Notes: generated by a model not told the origin, from the sequence alone. A stretch of DNA of 64,000 nucleotides from Planobispora longispora (GCF_016863135.1 NZ_BOOH01000019.1:186001-250000), one strand, 5' to 3'; counted from the first letter of the stretch, positions 12,263 to 20,534 are shown. A program made the numbers and translations.

Positions 12263-13057
12263 ATGGACCATGTCTCTCATTTCCACCGGGAGATCCGAGC
12301 GTTCCAGGCCGCGGCGCGCCGGGCGGCCGACACCGGCGAGGCGCCCCCCGTGCCGTCCTGCCCCGGCTGGTCGGTGTCCGACCTCGTCATCCACCTGGGC
12401 GGGGTGCACCGGAGCGTCGCCCGTGTCATCAGAGAACGCCTCGCGGAGCCGCCGGACTTCGCCGATCTCGCCGCCCTCGGCCTGCCCCCGGACCTCGACG
12501 GCTGGCCCGACCCGCAGAACGCCCCCAACCTCGGGCCGGTCCCGGCGAACCTGCTCACCTGGTTCGCGGAAGGGGCCGCCGGTCTCGAAGAACAGTTCAG
12601 GGACACCGACCCCGGCGAGCCGGTCTGGACCTGGTCGGCGGAGCGGACCGCCGGGTTCTGGCTGCGGATGCAGACCATCGAGGCGGCCGTGCACCGCTGG
12701 GACGCCGAAGGGGCGGTCGGGACGGCGCTCCCGGTGGACGCCGAACTCGCCGCCGACTCCGTCAGCCAGACCTTCGAGGTCATGGCCCCGGCCCGCCGGG
12801 CGTTGCGGCAGGCCCCGCCGGGACGGGGCGAGCGGTACCGGTTCCGGCGGACCGACGGCGCGGATGTCTGGACGGCGCGCTTCGAGGGCGACGACGTCCG
12901 GCTCGTGGAGGACGGCGGGCCCGCCGACGTGGAACTGGCCGGTACGGCCTCGGACCTGATGTTGTTCCTCTGGCGGCGGCTCCCGGCGGAGCACCTCGAC
13001 GTGAGCGGTGACGAGGCCGTGCTCGACCGCTACTTCACCCTGGTCCCGCCCGTGTGA
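12263..13057 (+). CDS. Maleylpyruvate isomerase-family, mycothiol-dependent (DinB-fold) protein
   Basis: A 264-residue protein of the actinobacterial TIGR03083/MDMPI family. PSCPGWSVSDLVIHLGGVH (31-49) and the later MQTIEAAVHRWDAEG (136-150) carry the metal-binding triad expected for this four-helix fold: H49, E140 and H144. Such proteins use mycothiol as thiol cofactor; a mycothiol biosynthesis gene (mshA) is in this window. The exact reaction is unknown. GAGTGAGGG precedes the ATG. A perfect 14-bp palindrome CCGGACCGGTCCGG starts right after the stop. Confidence 0.8.
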   Translation: MDHVSHFHREIRAFQAAARRAADTGEAPPVPSCPGWSVSDLVIHLGGVHRSVARVIRERLAEPPDFADLAALGLPPDLDGWPDPQNAPNLGPVPANLLTWFAEGAAGLEEQFRDTDPGEPVWTWSAERTAGFWLRMQTIEAAVHRWDAEGAVGTALPVDAELAADSVSQTFEVMAPARRALRQAPPGRGERYRFRRTDGADVWTARFEGDDVRLVEDGGPADVELAGTASDLMLFLWRRLPAEHLDVSGDEAVLDRYFTLVPPV

Positions 13058-13108
13058 CCGGACCGGTCCGGGTCCGGCGGGCGGGGAAGGCTGACGGGCG
13101 GGGAAGGC
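13058..13108. repeat. Palindrome and 17-bp-period repeat between convergent genes
   Basis: CCGGACCGGTCCGG (13058-13071) begins at the base after the isomerase-family stop. GGGCGGGGAAGGC then occurs at 13079-13091 and 13096-13108. The palindrome may act as part of a terminator for both converging genes, although no T-run is present. Confidence 0.6.
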
Positions 13109-13124
13109 CGGTCTGTCGTAGGGA

Positions 13125-14060
13125 TCAGCCCGTCGTCCAGGGCCGGAGCTTCTCGGGATTCCGTACCCCCCAGATGTGCGTGATCCGGCCGTCGGCGACC
13201 TCGAACGCCATCACCCCCTCGGTGACGCCGTTCTGCTGGATCACCAGACCGGGCCGGCCGTTGACCGTGCGCTCCAGAAGCGTCAGCCCGGGCACCCGGC
13301 CGGCGATGTTCCTGGCGTAGCGCGCGATCTGCTCGGCCCCCTCGATCGGGTGGAGCGCGGCGCTGACCAGGCCGCCGCCATCGGCGATCATCGTGGCGTC
13401 GGGGGCGAGCAGGCCGATGAGGGCGGCGATGTCCTTGGTCTCCCAGGCCTGCTTGAAATCGCGGACGACGTCGGCCTGCCGGGCCGTCGGAGCCGCGGGC
13501 GTCTGGGCCGCGCGGATGCGGCGGCGGGCCGAGGAGGCGAGCTGGCGGCAGGCCGCCGGGGTCCGGCCGACGATCTCGGCCACCTCGGCGAAGGAGTAGC
13601 GGAAGACATCGTGCAGGATGAACGCCACGCGCTCGGCCGGGGTCATCGCTTCGAGCACGACCAGGAACGCCATGGTGATCGACTCATCCAGAGTGATGCG
13701 GTCGGCCGGGTCCGCCCCCGCGCCCTCCGATCGCCCGGGGCGCCACTCCGCCGGGTCGGGCAGCGGCTCGGGGATCCAGGCGCCCACGTAGCGCTCGCGC
13801 CGCGCCCGGGCCGAGCCGAGCAGGTCCAGGCAGATGCGGCTGGCGACCGTCGTCAGCCAGGCGCCCGGGGACGCGATGGCCTCCTGCTGCTCCCGGGACA
13901 TGGCATACCAGCGGGCGTAGGTCTCCTGTACGGCGTCCTCGGCCTCGGCCAGAGAGCCGAGCAGCCGGTAGGCGAGATTGATCAGTTGACGCCGCTCGCT
14001 CATGATCGCGCTCAGGCTCGGATCGAGCTGATCCGCTCCGGACTCGGACGGGGTGGTCAT
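13125..14060 (-). CDS. ECF41-group sigma factor with SnoaL-like C-terminal domain
   Basis: A 311-residue sigma factor. Sigma2 (about 15-85, LLGSLAEAEDAVQETYARW) and sigma4 (about 130-185, SFAEVAEIVGRTPAACRQL) are joined to an NTF2/SnoaL-like domain (about 195-300). It ends with NPEKL (301-305), the ECF41 signature near the C-terminus that tunes sigma activity. The ATG at 14060 is chosen over a longer frame because the ECF41 promoter (14103-14129) lies inside the longer version. Divergent to doxX; both have matching ECF41-type promoters, so self-activation is likely. Confidence 0.9.
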   Translation of the reverse strand: MTTPSESGADQLDPSLSAIMSERRQLINLAYRLLGSLAEAEDAVQETYARWYAMSREQQEAIASPGAWLTTVASRICLDLLGSARARRERYVGAWIPEPLPDPAEWRPGRSEGAGADPADRITLDESITMAFLVVLEAMTPAERVAFILHDVFRYSFAEVAEIVGRTPAACRQLASSARRRIRAAQTPAAPTARQADVVRDFKQAWETKDIAALIGLLAPDATMIADGGGLVSAALHPIEGAEQIARYARNIAGRVPGLTLLERTVNGRPGLVIQQNGVTEGVMAFEVADGRITHIWGVRNPEKLRPWTTG

Positions 14061-14102
14061 GACCTCACTGGCTCCCTCGATCGCATCCGCTCTCACCCGA
14101 TC

Positions 14103-14129
14103 GACGAGACAGCGCACCGGAATGTGAGG
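14103..14129 (-). promoter_or_regulatory. ECF41-type promoter of the sigma gene (divergent pair, left)
   Basis: Reading the minus strand: CCTCACA (14129-14123), exactly 16 bases, then CGTC (14106-14103). The published ECF41 motif, as I recall it, is TGTCACA-N16-CGTC. The start site would fall near 14096, giving a leader of about 36 bases. Confidence 0.75.
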
Positions 14130-14150
14130 CCGGCCGCGCCGCCTCACATT
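14121..14150. repeat. Perfect inverted repeat formed by two divergent -35 elements
   Basis: AATGTGAGGC (14121-14130) and GCCTCACATT (14141-14150) are exact reverse complements 10 bases apart. Each arm contains the -35 element of one of the two divergent ECF41-type promoters, which explains the dyad without a separate repressor. Confidence 0.85.
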
Positions 14151-14168
14151 TCCGGCGATCGTTTCGTC
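14142..14168 (+). promoter_or_regulatory. ECF41-type promoter of doxX (divergent pair, right)
   Basis: CCTCACA (14142-14148), exactly 16 bases, then CGTC (14165-14168). It has the same -35 variant and spacing as the promoter reading the other way. The doxX start codon is about 115 bases downstream of the predicted start site. Confidence 0.75.
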
Positions 14169-14287
14169 GTACTGCCGGGGCGAGCCCATCATCCGGCTGA
14201 CAGGCCCGCCCCGGCCACCCCCGCGTGGGACGCGATCACCGCTCCGGCGCCGAACCGGAGCCGCGCACCCCGACAAGGAGAAACCTG

Positions 14288-14671
14288 ATGAACCTCGCTC
14301 TGTGGATCGTCGCCGGACTGCTGGCCACCGCCTTCCTGGCCGGCGGCGTCATCAAGCTGGTCACTCCCAAGGAGAAGCTGGCCGCCACCCCCCTCGGGGG
14401 ATGGACCGAGGACTTCAGCGCCGGCGCCGTCAAAGCCATCGGGCTCCTCGAGTTCCTGGCGGCGGCGGGCCTGATCCTGCCCGCCGCGCTCGGCGTCGCG
14501 CCGGTTCTGGTGCCGCTGGCCGCCGTCGGCCTGGTGCTCCTGATGGTCGGCGCGATGATCACGCATCTCCGCCGTCACGAGACCAAGGTGATCGTGGTGA
14601 ACCTGGCCTACATCGCCCTGGCCGGCTTCGTGGCGTGGGGCCGCTTCGGCCCCCACCCCTTCATCGGCTGA
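14288..14671 (+). CDS. DoxX-like membrane protein
   Basis: A 127-residue protein with four hydrophobic helices and the DoxX-family N-terminus (LAGGVIKLVTPKEKLA, helix 1; VKAIGLLEFLAAAGLILP, helix 2). DoxX proteins are small membrane proteins linked to thiol or redox stress; the reaction is unclear. The ATG at 14288 follows AAGGAG. Divergent ECF41-type promoters tie it to the neighbouring sigma factor as its probable target. Confidence 0.85.
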   Translation: MNLALWIVAGLLATAFLAGGVIKLVTPKEKLAATPLGGWTEDFSAGAVKAIGLLEFLAAAGLILPAALGVAPVLVPLAAVGLVLLMVGAMITHLRRHETKVIVVNLAYIALAGFVAWGRFGPHPFIG

Positions 14672-14702
14672 CCGGGGACGGCACGGCCGCGTCACCCGCT
14701 CA

Positions 14703-15089
14703 TCAGGCCGGACTGGCGTGGGCGGCCAGGATGCGCCAGCCGTACTCCTCGGTGTGGACCCAGGTCCGGGTGTAGCGCAGCCGCCCGGCGAACGGCTCAC
14801 CCGCGAAGGAGCCCTCCAGCGTGCCGAGGAAGCAGGTGACCCCGGTGTTCCCCGCGACCAGGACGGTGAGCTCCTCCTGAGCCACCTTCGTCATGACCTG
14901 CGTGCGCGAGCGGTGGTTCTCCAGATCGAGCTGCTTCGCCCCCGGGTGGCACCGGCCGTCCGGGGGTCCGGTGAAGACGAGCTCGTCATGGAGCAGCCGG
15001 TCCAGCTCCTCGACGTCTCCGGCGAGCTGCGCCGCCTGCAGCCGCTTCTCGGCCTCGTGCAGTTCGTCCGTCAGAGCGCGATCAGCCAT
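14703..15089 (-). CDS. SnoaL/DUF4440-like NTF2-fold protein
   Basis: A 128-residue NTF2-fold protein: an N-terminal helix (LTDELHEAEKRLQAAQLAGD), LHDELVFTGPPDG, and the beta-sheet segments ending RYTRTWVHTEEYGWRILAAHAS, typical of DUF4440. AAGGAG precedes the ATG at 15089. Such proteins are small enzymes or ligand binders; no catalytic residues can be assigned. Its closeness to the ECF41 locus may be chance, since no ECF41 motif precedes it. Confidence 0.7.
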   Translation of the reverse strand: MADRALTDELHEAEKRLQAAQLAGDVEELDRLLHDELVFTGPPDGRCHPGAKQLDLENHRSRTQVMTKVAQEELTVLVAGNTGVTCFLGTLEGSFAGEPFAGRLRYTRTWVHTEEYGWRILAAHASPA

Positions 15090-15186
15090 GATGCTCCTTT
15101 CCCACCGGCGTCGTGGTCGGCGTCCCAGCGATCCTCGCCTGTCAGCAGAGGTGTTAGCAAGATCGCGGTTTCGTCCGGGCACGAAG

Positions 15187-15223
15187 AAGGCCCCTGACGG
15201 CGTCGCGCCTGATCAGGGGCCTT
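15187..15223 (-). terminator. Terminator of tRNA-Thr
   Basis: AAGGCCCCTGA (15187-15197) and TCAGGGGCCTT (15213-15223) form a perfect 11-bp stem beginning 10 bases after the tRNA 3' end. Leftward it is followed by a weak TTCTTC tract. Confidence 0.75.
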
Positions 15224-15233
15224 TCTCATTGCG

Positions 15234-15306
15234 AGCCGACGAGGGGAATCGAACCCCTGACCTACGGTTTACAAGACCGTTGCTCTGCCGATTGAGCTAC
15301 GTCGGC
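15234..15306 (-). tRNA. tRNA-Thr (anticodon TGT)
   Basis: A 73-base tRNA on the minus strand. Acceptor arm GCCGACG/CGTCGGC, D-arm AGCTCAATCGGCAGAGC, anticodon stem-loop with TGT in CTTGTAA, and T-arm loop TTCGAAT are all present. CCA is not encoded. It reads ACA threonine codons. Confidence 0.95.
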
Positions 15307-15405
15307 GTGGCCGCCTGACGAGTGTAGTCGGCTTACACCCCGGACGTCACCGCGTAAAGCCCGCGCGCCGTACGGAAATGTCAGAAAGAGCTTACGGCGG
15401 AGGAG

Positions 15406-16377
15406 TCAGCGCTTGCGGTGGCGGGCCACCTCGTACAGGGCGATGCCGGCGGCGACGCCCGCGTTGAGGGACTCGGCCGCGGCGTGCATGGGAATGCGGA
15501 CGACCAGGTCGCAGGACTCGCGGACGAGGCGGGACAGGCCCTTGCCCTCCGAGCCGACGACCACGACCAGGGGGCCGTCCAGGAGGTTGGCGTCGCCGAC
15601 GTCGATCCGTCCCTCGCCGTCCAGGCCGATCACGAACAGGCCCGCGTCGCGGTACTCGCGCAGGGTCGCGGTGAGGTTGCTCGCCCGGGCGACGGGCATG
15701 GTCGCCAGCGTGCCCGCCGAGGTCTTCCAGGCTCCGGCGGTCACCCCCGCGGAGCGGCGGGCCGGGACGACCAGGCCGTGGGCGCCGAAGGCGGTGGCGG
15801 AGCGGGCGATGGCGCCGAGGTTGCGCGGGTCGGTGACGCCGTCGAGGGCGACGATCAGCGGCACCTCCGCGGCGTCCTGGGCCTGCTGGACCAGGTCGTC
15901 GGGGTGGGCGTAGTCGTAGGCGGGGATCTGCAGGGCCACGCCCTGGTGCACGCCGCCCTCGGTCAGCCGGTCGAGCTTCTCCCGGGTGACCTCCAGCATC
16001 GCGATGCCCCGGTCGCCGGCGATGCGCATGGACTCCTTGACGCGGTCGTCGTTGTCGATGCGCTGCGCGACGTAGAGGGCGTTGGCTGGCACACCGGCGC
16101 GGAGCGCCTCGACGACCGGATTGCGCCCGCCGATGTACTCCGGCGCGTCCTCGCTGCGCCGGGTCCGGGCCGGAGTGCGCGGGGAGGACGACCGGCCGGT
16201 CCGCTCCTCGCGCTCGATCCGCTCGGTGCGGGCCTTGTCCTTGAACCAGTGCCGCATGTGCGCCGGCGGGGTCGCCCCCTTGCCCTCCAGGCCACGGCGG
16301 ACGTTGCCGCCCGTGCCCTTGGTCGGACTCTTCTTCTTCGCGGGCCGTCCGGCCCCTTTACTACCCCCACCAGCCAT
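15406..16377 (-). CDS. rlmB: 23S rRNA (guanosine-2'-O-)-methyltransferase RlmB/TrmH family
   Basis: A 323-residue SPOUT methyltransferase. A basic, disordered N-terminus (1-85) is followed by the substrate-binding domain (EYIGGRNPVVEALRAG, about 88-160). The knotted SPOUT domain has motif 1 DPRNLGAIARSA, motif 2 VVVVGSEGKGLSRL and motif 3 SLNAGVAAGIALYE, near the C-terminus. It methylates a ribose in 23S rRNA (position 2251 in E. coli). The ATG at 16377 has no clear ribosome site. cysS lies 113 bases upstream in the same direction, the usual actinobacterial cysS-rlmB order. Confidence 0.88.
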   Translation of the reverse strand: MAGGGSKGAGRPAKKKSPTKGTGGNVRRGLEGKGATPPAHMRHWFKDKARTERIEREERTGRSSSPRTPARTRRSEDAPEYIGGRNPVVEALRAGVPANALYVAQRIDNDDRVKESMRIAGDRGIAMLEVTREKLDRLTEGGVHQGVALQIPAYDYAHPDDLVQQAQDAAEVPLIVALDGVTDPRNLGAIARSATAFGAHGLVVPARRSAGVTAGAWKTSAGTLATMPVARASNLTATLREYRDAGLFVIGLDGEGRIDVGDANLLDGPLVVVVGSEGKGLSRLVRESCDLVVRIPMHAAAESLNAGVAAGIALYEVARHRKR

Positions 16378-16490
16378 GGTCACTAGGGTACGGCCTGCCC
16401 GCCGCAGCACCGGACGCCTCCCGGTGAAACCGGACGGCGGGAAGGCACGCGACGGCGCGTCCTCCCACCGCCCGGTCCCGTCCGGCGGTC

Positions 16491-17891
16491 CTACTTCGCC
16501 AGCTCCCAGCGGGGACCCTGCGGGGTGTCCTCCACGACGATCCCGGCCCCGGCCAGCTGGTCGCGGATGGCGTCGGCGGCGGCGAAGTCCTTGCGGCCGC
16601 GGGCCGCCTGGCGCTGCTCCAGGGCCACGGCGACCAGGGCGTCCACGGTCGCGCGCATCCCCGCGCCGTCGCCCCCCGAGGAGCGCCACTGCTCCGAGCG
16701 CGGGTCCAGGCCCAGCACGTCGAGCATGTTCTGCGTCTCGGCCAGCAGCCGGGCCACCTGCTCCTTGTCGCCCCGCGCGAGCGCCACGTTGCCCTCGCGG
16801 ACCACCTCGTGCACGACGGCGAGCGCCTGGGGGGTGCCCAGGTCGTCGTCGAGCGCGTCGGTGAACGCCTGCGGCAGCGGGGCGTCGGCGTCCACGTCGT
16901 GGATCATCTCCGCGGCGCGGGTGACGAAGCCCTCGATGCGCTGGTAGGCCGCGGCGGCCTCGAACAGCGCCTCCTCGGAGTAGTCGATGGAGGAGCGGTA
17001 GTGGGGGGCGGCCAGGTAGTAGCGGAGCTCGACCGGGCGGATCTTCTTGGTCACATCGGGGATCAGCAGGGAGTTCCCGAGCGACTTGCTCATCTTCTCC
17101 GCGCCGATCTTGAGCATGCCGTTGTGCATCCAGTAGCGGGCGAAGCCGTCGCCGGCCGCCTGCGACTGGGTCAGCTCGTTCTCGTGGTGCGGGAAGATCA
17201 GGTCGACGCCGCCGCCGTGGATGTCGAAGGTCGCCCCGAGGTATTTGGTCGCCATGGCCGAGCACTCCAGGTGCCAGCCGGGACGGCCGCGGCCCCAGGG
17301 GGTCGGCCAGGTCGGCTCGCCGGGCTTCTCGCCCTTCCAGAGCGCGAAGTCACGCGGGTCGCGCTTGGCCGAGTCGGTGTCGGTGTCACCGGCCGCCCGC
17401 ATGTTCTCCAGCTTCTGGTTGGACAGCGAGCCGTACCTGTCGGCGTAGGAGACGACGTCGAAGTAGACGTCACCGCCGGCGGCGTAGGCGTGGCCCGCCG
17501 CGATCAGCCGCTCCATCAGCTCGATCATCTCGGGGACGTGGCCGGTGGCGCGCGGCTCGACGGTCGGCGGCAGGCAGCCGAGCACCTGGTAGGCCCAGGT
17601 GAAGGCGCGCTGGTTGCGCTCGGCGACCACGAACCAGGGCACGCCCTCCTCGGCGGAGACCCTGATGATCTTGTCGTCGATGTCCGTGACGTTCCGGCAG
17701 AAGGTGACGTCGTAGCCGGAGCGCGTCATCCAGCGGCGCAGCACGTCGAAGTTGACGCCGGAGCGGATGTGCCCGATGTGCGGCGGCGCCTGAACGGTGG
17801 CACCACACAGGTAGATCGACGCCCGGCCGGGCTCCACCGGAACGAACTCACGGACCGTACGCGTGCTGGTGTCGTAAAGGCGCAGACTCAC
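16491..17891 (-). CDS. cysS: Cysteine-tRNA ligase
   Basis: A 466-residue class I synthetase: PHIGH (37-41), KMSKS (266-270) and the zinc ligands C29, C210, H235 and E239 all present. It charges tRNA-Cys in the cytoplasm. The frame stays open to an ATG at 17942, but the GTG at 17891 is chosen. Family members start with (V/M)-x-LRLYDT, and a -10-like TAGCCT (17899-17904) sits 7 bases upstream, which would make the mRNA leaderless. MshC, a related paralogue of mycothiol synthesis, is excluded by the intact synthetase layout and the rlmB linkage, though only a tree would settle it. Confidence 0.88.
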   Translation of the reverse strand: MSLRLYDTSTRTVREFVPVEPGRASIYLCGATVQAPPHIGHIRSGVNFDVLRRWMTRSGYDVTFCRNVTDIDDKIIRVSAEEGVPWFVVAERNQRAFTWAYQVLGCLPPTVEPRATGHVPEMIELMERLIAAGHAYAAGGDVYFDVVSYADRYGSLSNQKLENMRAAGDTDTDSAKRDPRDFALWKGEKPGEPTWPTPWGRGRPGWHLECSAMATKYLGATFDIHGGGVDLIFPHHENELTQSQAAGDGFARYWMHNGMLKIGAEKMSKSLGNSLLIPDVTKKIRPVELRYYLAAPHYRSSIDYSEEALFEAAAAYQRIEGFVTRAAEMIHDVDADAPLPQAFTDALDDDLGTPQALAVVHEVVREGNVALARGDKEQVARLLAETQNMLDVLGLDPRSEQWRSSGGDGAGMRATVDALVAVALEQRQAARGRKDFAAADAIRDQLAGAGIVVEDTPQGPRWELAK

Positions 17892-17981
17892 GGAAGCAAG
17901 GCTAATGCCTGGCGACATCTTCCCGATCGGGATTCGGAGCACAGATCATGCGGGGTGCCGATTCTGTACGCTCGAAGGGTC

Positions 17982-19472
17982 ATGGACGTGAAATCCCCCG
18001 CGGCGGCAGGCCCGGTCTCCCGCCCGACTCCAGCCCTGCCCGCCCCCGCCGAGCCGGGCCGGGCCGCCGTCGCCCTGCGGCACGCGGGCATCGCCCTCGC
18101 CGGCATCGGCGTGGCCGCCCTCACCGGGGCGGCGTGCATGCTGTCCTTCGAGGACCTGCGCGGTCTCGCCGTCCTCGGCGAGGCCCGGCCCGACCTCGCC
18201 TACCTCTATCCCGCCGGCTTCGACGCGCTGCTCGTCGTCGCGATGATCAGCGTGCTGCTGCTGCGTGGCGGGCGCTGGCCGGTCCGCCTGCAGGCGGGGC
18301 TCGTCCTCGTCCTGCTGCTCGCCGGCGCGGTCGCCGCCGAGGTGGTCACGGCCATGCGGATCGCGGTGCAGGCCCGGCCGGCCGCCCTCACGGTGGCCGT
18401 CGCCCCCTGGGTGATGCTGGCGGTGGCGCTGTGGCTCTGGCTTCTGCTGATCAAGCACGCCCAGGCCCGGCGGACCGCTCTGGACTCCCGTCAGGCCGGT
18501 GCGGGTCACGGGCACGACATCGTCCCGTTCCCCGACGCCGCCATGCCGACCGCGGAGTACCCGCGTCCGGAGGCGCCCGCGGGCTCGGCGGTCCCCGGTC
18601 CCCGCCTCCCGGCGCAGCCCGCGCTCGACCCGCAGGCGGCCCCGCCGATGGAGTCGGCCCCGCACCACGATCTCCCGGCGGTCCCGGTGGTCGGTCCCAC
18701 GCCGGCGCCGGAGACGCCCGAGGTCGACGATCTGCCCGAGCCCGCCGGAGCCCGCGATCCCGGTCCGGCCCCCGGTCCGGCGGATCCGGTGGAGACCGTG
18801 ACGCCCGCCGCGGCGGCCGGGGCTCCCGAGGCCGTACGGCCCGGGCCTGCGGAGCGCCCGGAGCCGGTGGAGCCCACGGGATCCGCGTGGCCTGAGCCCG
18901 TGGAGCATGTGCGCCCCGGGTCCGCGCAGCCCGTGGAGCCCGCACCGCCTGCGGAGCCCGTACGGCTTCCGGAGTCCGCGGAGCCCGTGCGGCCCGCGGC
19001 CGCCGCGGCGAAGGAGCCGGACGCGCCGGTGCGCTGGGGCGACCTGACCCGTCCCGTCCGGGGTGACCTGCTCGTCCATCCTCCCCGCCCCGCCGCTCCC
19101 GACCCCGGCCACGAGGGCCGGATCAGCGAGCGGGTGGAGACCTGGGGAGCGGCGACGGAGCCCGTCACGACCTCGGCCGGGACCCCGCGCCACGAGGAGG
19201 CCGAGAGCTCCGGGCACGGCGCTTCCACGCAGCCGATGCGGGTGGTGACCGGCGACTCCCCCGATCCGGCGCTCGGTTCCGACTCCCCCGATCCGGCTCC
19301 CGGCTCCGACCTTCCGGATCCGGCGCACGGTTCCGAGGCCGCCGACCTGGAGGAAGCGGCCTCCGATCCGCAGGAGGGGGCTTCCGACCGGCGTCCTCCG
19401 TACAGCGGCGACGACGCGGTGGCGCCGCCCTCCAGCCGCGTGCGCAGCACCCCCGTCCCCCCGGAAGAGTGA
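17982..19472 (+). CDS. DUF2637-type membrane protein with long disordered Pro/Glu tail
   Basis: A 496-residue protein. Residues 25-155 hold four hydrophobic segments in the DUF2637 pattern found in actinobacterial spread/transfer-related (SpdA-like) and chromosomal proteins. From about residue 165 to the end it is low-complexity, rich in Pro, Glu, Ala and Asp, with EPVEP-like repeats and a 9-residue tandem repeat encoded at 19254-19334. The ATG at 17982 follows GAAGGG. Divergent from cysS. Function unknown; no plasmid-transfer genes are near, so a mobile origin is not supported. Confidence 0.7.
   Translation: MDVKSPAAAGPVSRPTPALPAPAEPGRAAVALRHAGIALAGIGVAALTGAACMLSFEDLRGLAVLGEARPDLAYLYPAGFDALLVVAMISVLLLRGGRWPVRLQAGLVLVLLLAGAVAAEVVTAMRIAVQARPAALTVAVAPWVMLAVALWLWLLLIKHAQARRTALDSRQAGAGHGHDIVPFPDAAMPTAEYPRPEAPAGSAVPGPRLPAQPALDPQAAPPMESAPHHDLPAVPVVGPTPAPETPEVDDLPEPAGARDPGPAPGPADPVETVTPAAAAGAPEAVRPGPAERPEPVEPTGSAWPEPVEHVRPGSAQPVEPAPPAEPVRLPESAEPVRPAAAAAKEPDAPVRWGDLTRPVRGDLLVHPPRPAAPDPGHEGRISERVETWGAATEPVTTSAGTPRHEEAESSGHGASTQPMRVVTGDSPDPALGSDSPDPAPGSDLPDPAHGSEAADLEEAASDPQEGASDRRPPYSGDDAVAPPSSRVRSTPVPPEE
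19254..19334 (+). repeat. 27-bp tandem repeat (three units) inside the DUF2637 gene
   Basis: Three in-frame 27-base units (19254-19280, 19281-19307, 19308-19334) encode D-(S/L)-PDPA-x-GS variants. They lie in the disordered tail and probably arose by slippage. Confidence 0.85.
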
Positions 19473-19492
19473 CGGCTTCCCCGGAAAAGCGA

Positions 19493-19529
19493 GACGCCCT
19501 GCCCGCCCGATGAGGGCCGGCAGGGCGTC
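19493..19529 (+). terminator. Probable terminator after the DUF2637 gene
   Basis: GACGCCCTGCC (19493-19503) pairs with GGCAGGGCGTC (19519-19529) about 20 bases after the stop. The T-tract is weak (ATCGTTCGG), as is common in actinomycetes. Confidence 0.6.
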
Positions 19530-19785
19530 GATCGTTCGGGGCTGTTCCGGTGAGAACGCTCGGAGCCGCACGGTACGGCGCCCGGCGTATCCGCGATCGG
19601 CCGTTCGACCGGTGGGTGATCGCTTCCATCGCCTGGGCGGCCTTGCCCGTGACGACGGCCGGGCGAGCGCCCGGCCGTGGTCCTGGTGCCGGAGACGGTG
19701 CTCCGGCGGCACACCCGGTGGGTCAGCTCCGGGGCCTCGGAGGAGCTGACCCGGTTCTCGGGTGCGACCTTTCACCGGTCATGGA

Positions 19786-19838
19786 CCGGCCCGCAGTTCT
19801 CGCTCACACTTGGTGAGCGGCGCCCCACTGCGGGCCGG
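19786..19838. repeat. Nested perfect hairpin
   Basis: Outer arms CCGGCCCGCAGT (19786-19797) and ACTGCGGGCCGG (19827-19838) enclose an inner stem CGCTCAC (19801-19807)/GTGAGCG (19813-19819). It lies at the 3' side of the two convergent transcripts and has no T-run. It may be a bidirectional terminator or a structured RNA element. Confidence 0.6.
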
Positions 19839-19882
19839 CGATTTGCTCACCTCAGGGTCCGTTCCGATAACCCTGTCGCAGG

Positions 19883-20149
19883 TCACACCCTGGAACGGCG
19901 CAGGCCGGCGACCAGGCCGACACCGACGACCGCCAGGACGACCTGCATCACGAGTTCGATCCAGTCGATGCCGTCCGTCGTGGCGACATTGAGCACCTGG
20001 GCGATGGCGGTACCGATGAGCGCCGCCACGATCCCGACGACGATGGTCAGGATCCAGCCGATCGGCTGCCTGCCGGGAAGCAGGAGACGACCGATGGCGC
20101 CGACGATCGCGCCGATGACGATGGCGCCGAGAATGGATGCGATGGTCAT
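19883..20149 (-). CDS. GlsB/YeaQ/YmgE-family stress membrane protein
   Basis: An 88-residue protein of the transglycosylase-associated (GlsB) family: three glycine-rich hydrophobic helices, AIVGAIGRLLLPGRQPIGW between helices 1 and 2, and a final VVLAVVGVGLVAGLRR. These small inner-membrane proteins are general-stress induced and of unknown mechanism. The ribosome site GGGGAGG ends 5 bases before the ATG and its GGGGAG is buried in an 11-bp hairpin (20156-20192). A paralogue lies directly upstream. Confidence 0.88.
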   Translation of the reverse strand: MTIASILGAIVIGAIVGAIGRLLLPGRQPIGWILTIVVGIVAALIGTAIAQVLNVATTDGIDWIELVMQVVLAVVGVGLVAGLRRSRV

Positions 20150-20155
20150 ATCAAC

Positions 20156-20192
20156 CTCCCCGTGAGGGTGAGACCTTCACTCTCACGGGGAG
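20156..20192 (-). promoter_or_regulatory. Leader hairpin sequestering the ribosome site of the GlsB-type gene
   Basis: CTCCCCGTGAG (20156-20166) and CTCACGGGGAG (20182-20192) are exact reverse complements; an inner GTGA/TCAC can extend the stem. On the mRNA the 3' arm contains GGGGAG, the core of the ribosome site. The pairing would hide it until the stem opens. A terminator or attenuator between the paralogues is the alternative. Confidence 0.55.
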
Positions 20193-20242
20193 TCGGCTAC
20201 CCCCTGCACCACGGATATTCCTGGAAACCGCAAATTTCCAGG

Positions 20243-20530
20243 TCATCCGAGATTTCTGTCGGCCCTTCCCGTCCGACCGGGGCGCATCTGAGTGACGAGC
20301 AGCACCCCCGCCACCGCGAGGGCGAGCTGGAGGATGTGCTCCCACCAGTCGATGCCGCTCGTGTTCGCGATCCCCAGGGCTCCCGCGATGAGGGTCCCGA
20401 TGAGTGCTGCGGCGATGCCGACGATGAGCGTCAGCGCGATGCTGATGCTCTGCCTTCCCGGAATGACGAGGCGCGCCAGCGCTCCGACGATGGCTCCGAT
20501 GACGATCGCGGAGACGATCGATCCAATCAT
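20243..20530 (-). CDS. GlsB/YeaQ/YmgE-family stress membrane protein (paralogue 2)
   Basis: A 95-residue paralogue of the downstream gene with the same three-helix plan: VIGAIVGALARLVIPGRQSIS, then IVGIAAALIGTLIAGALGI, then a third helix ending VLLVTQMRPGR. The ATG at 20530 is preferred over a GTG at 20557 because GGGGAG lies 6 bases upstream. That ribosome site is again inside a hairpin (20535-20571). The two genes look like a tandem duplication retaining the leader-hairpin layout. Confidence 0.88.
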   Translation of the reverse strand: MIGSIVSAIVIGAIVGALARLVIPGRQSISIALTLIVGIAAALIGTLIAGALGIANTSGIDWWEHILQLALAVAGVLLVTQMRPGRTGRADRNLG

Positions 20531-20534
20531 GTCC

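Larger units (their letters stand above)
19473..19882. other. 410-base gene-free region with four successive perfect hairpins
   Basis: No convincing gene. Four exact inverted repeats follow one another: 19493-19529 (11-bp arms), 19655-19678 (11-bp arms, 2-base centre), 19720-19752 (11-bp arms), and a nested pair at 19786-19838 (12-bp outer arms around a 7-bp inner stem). The first, just after the DUF2637 stop, probably terminates transcription. The others are unexplained and could form a structured RNA. Confidence 0.6.

Noticed and set aside
15307-15405. Gene-free gap upstream of tRNA-Thr checked for further tRNAs
   Set aside because: No cloverleaf or CCA-type pattern is present beyond the single tRNA-Thr.
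17982-18450. DUF2637/SpdA-like protein as a sign of an integrated plasmid
   Set aside because: No replication, transfer, integrase or attachment-site sequence is nearby, and the neighbours are core genes.
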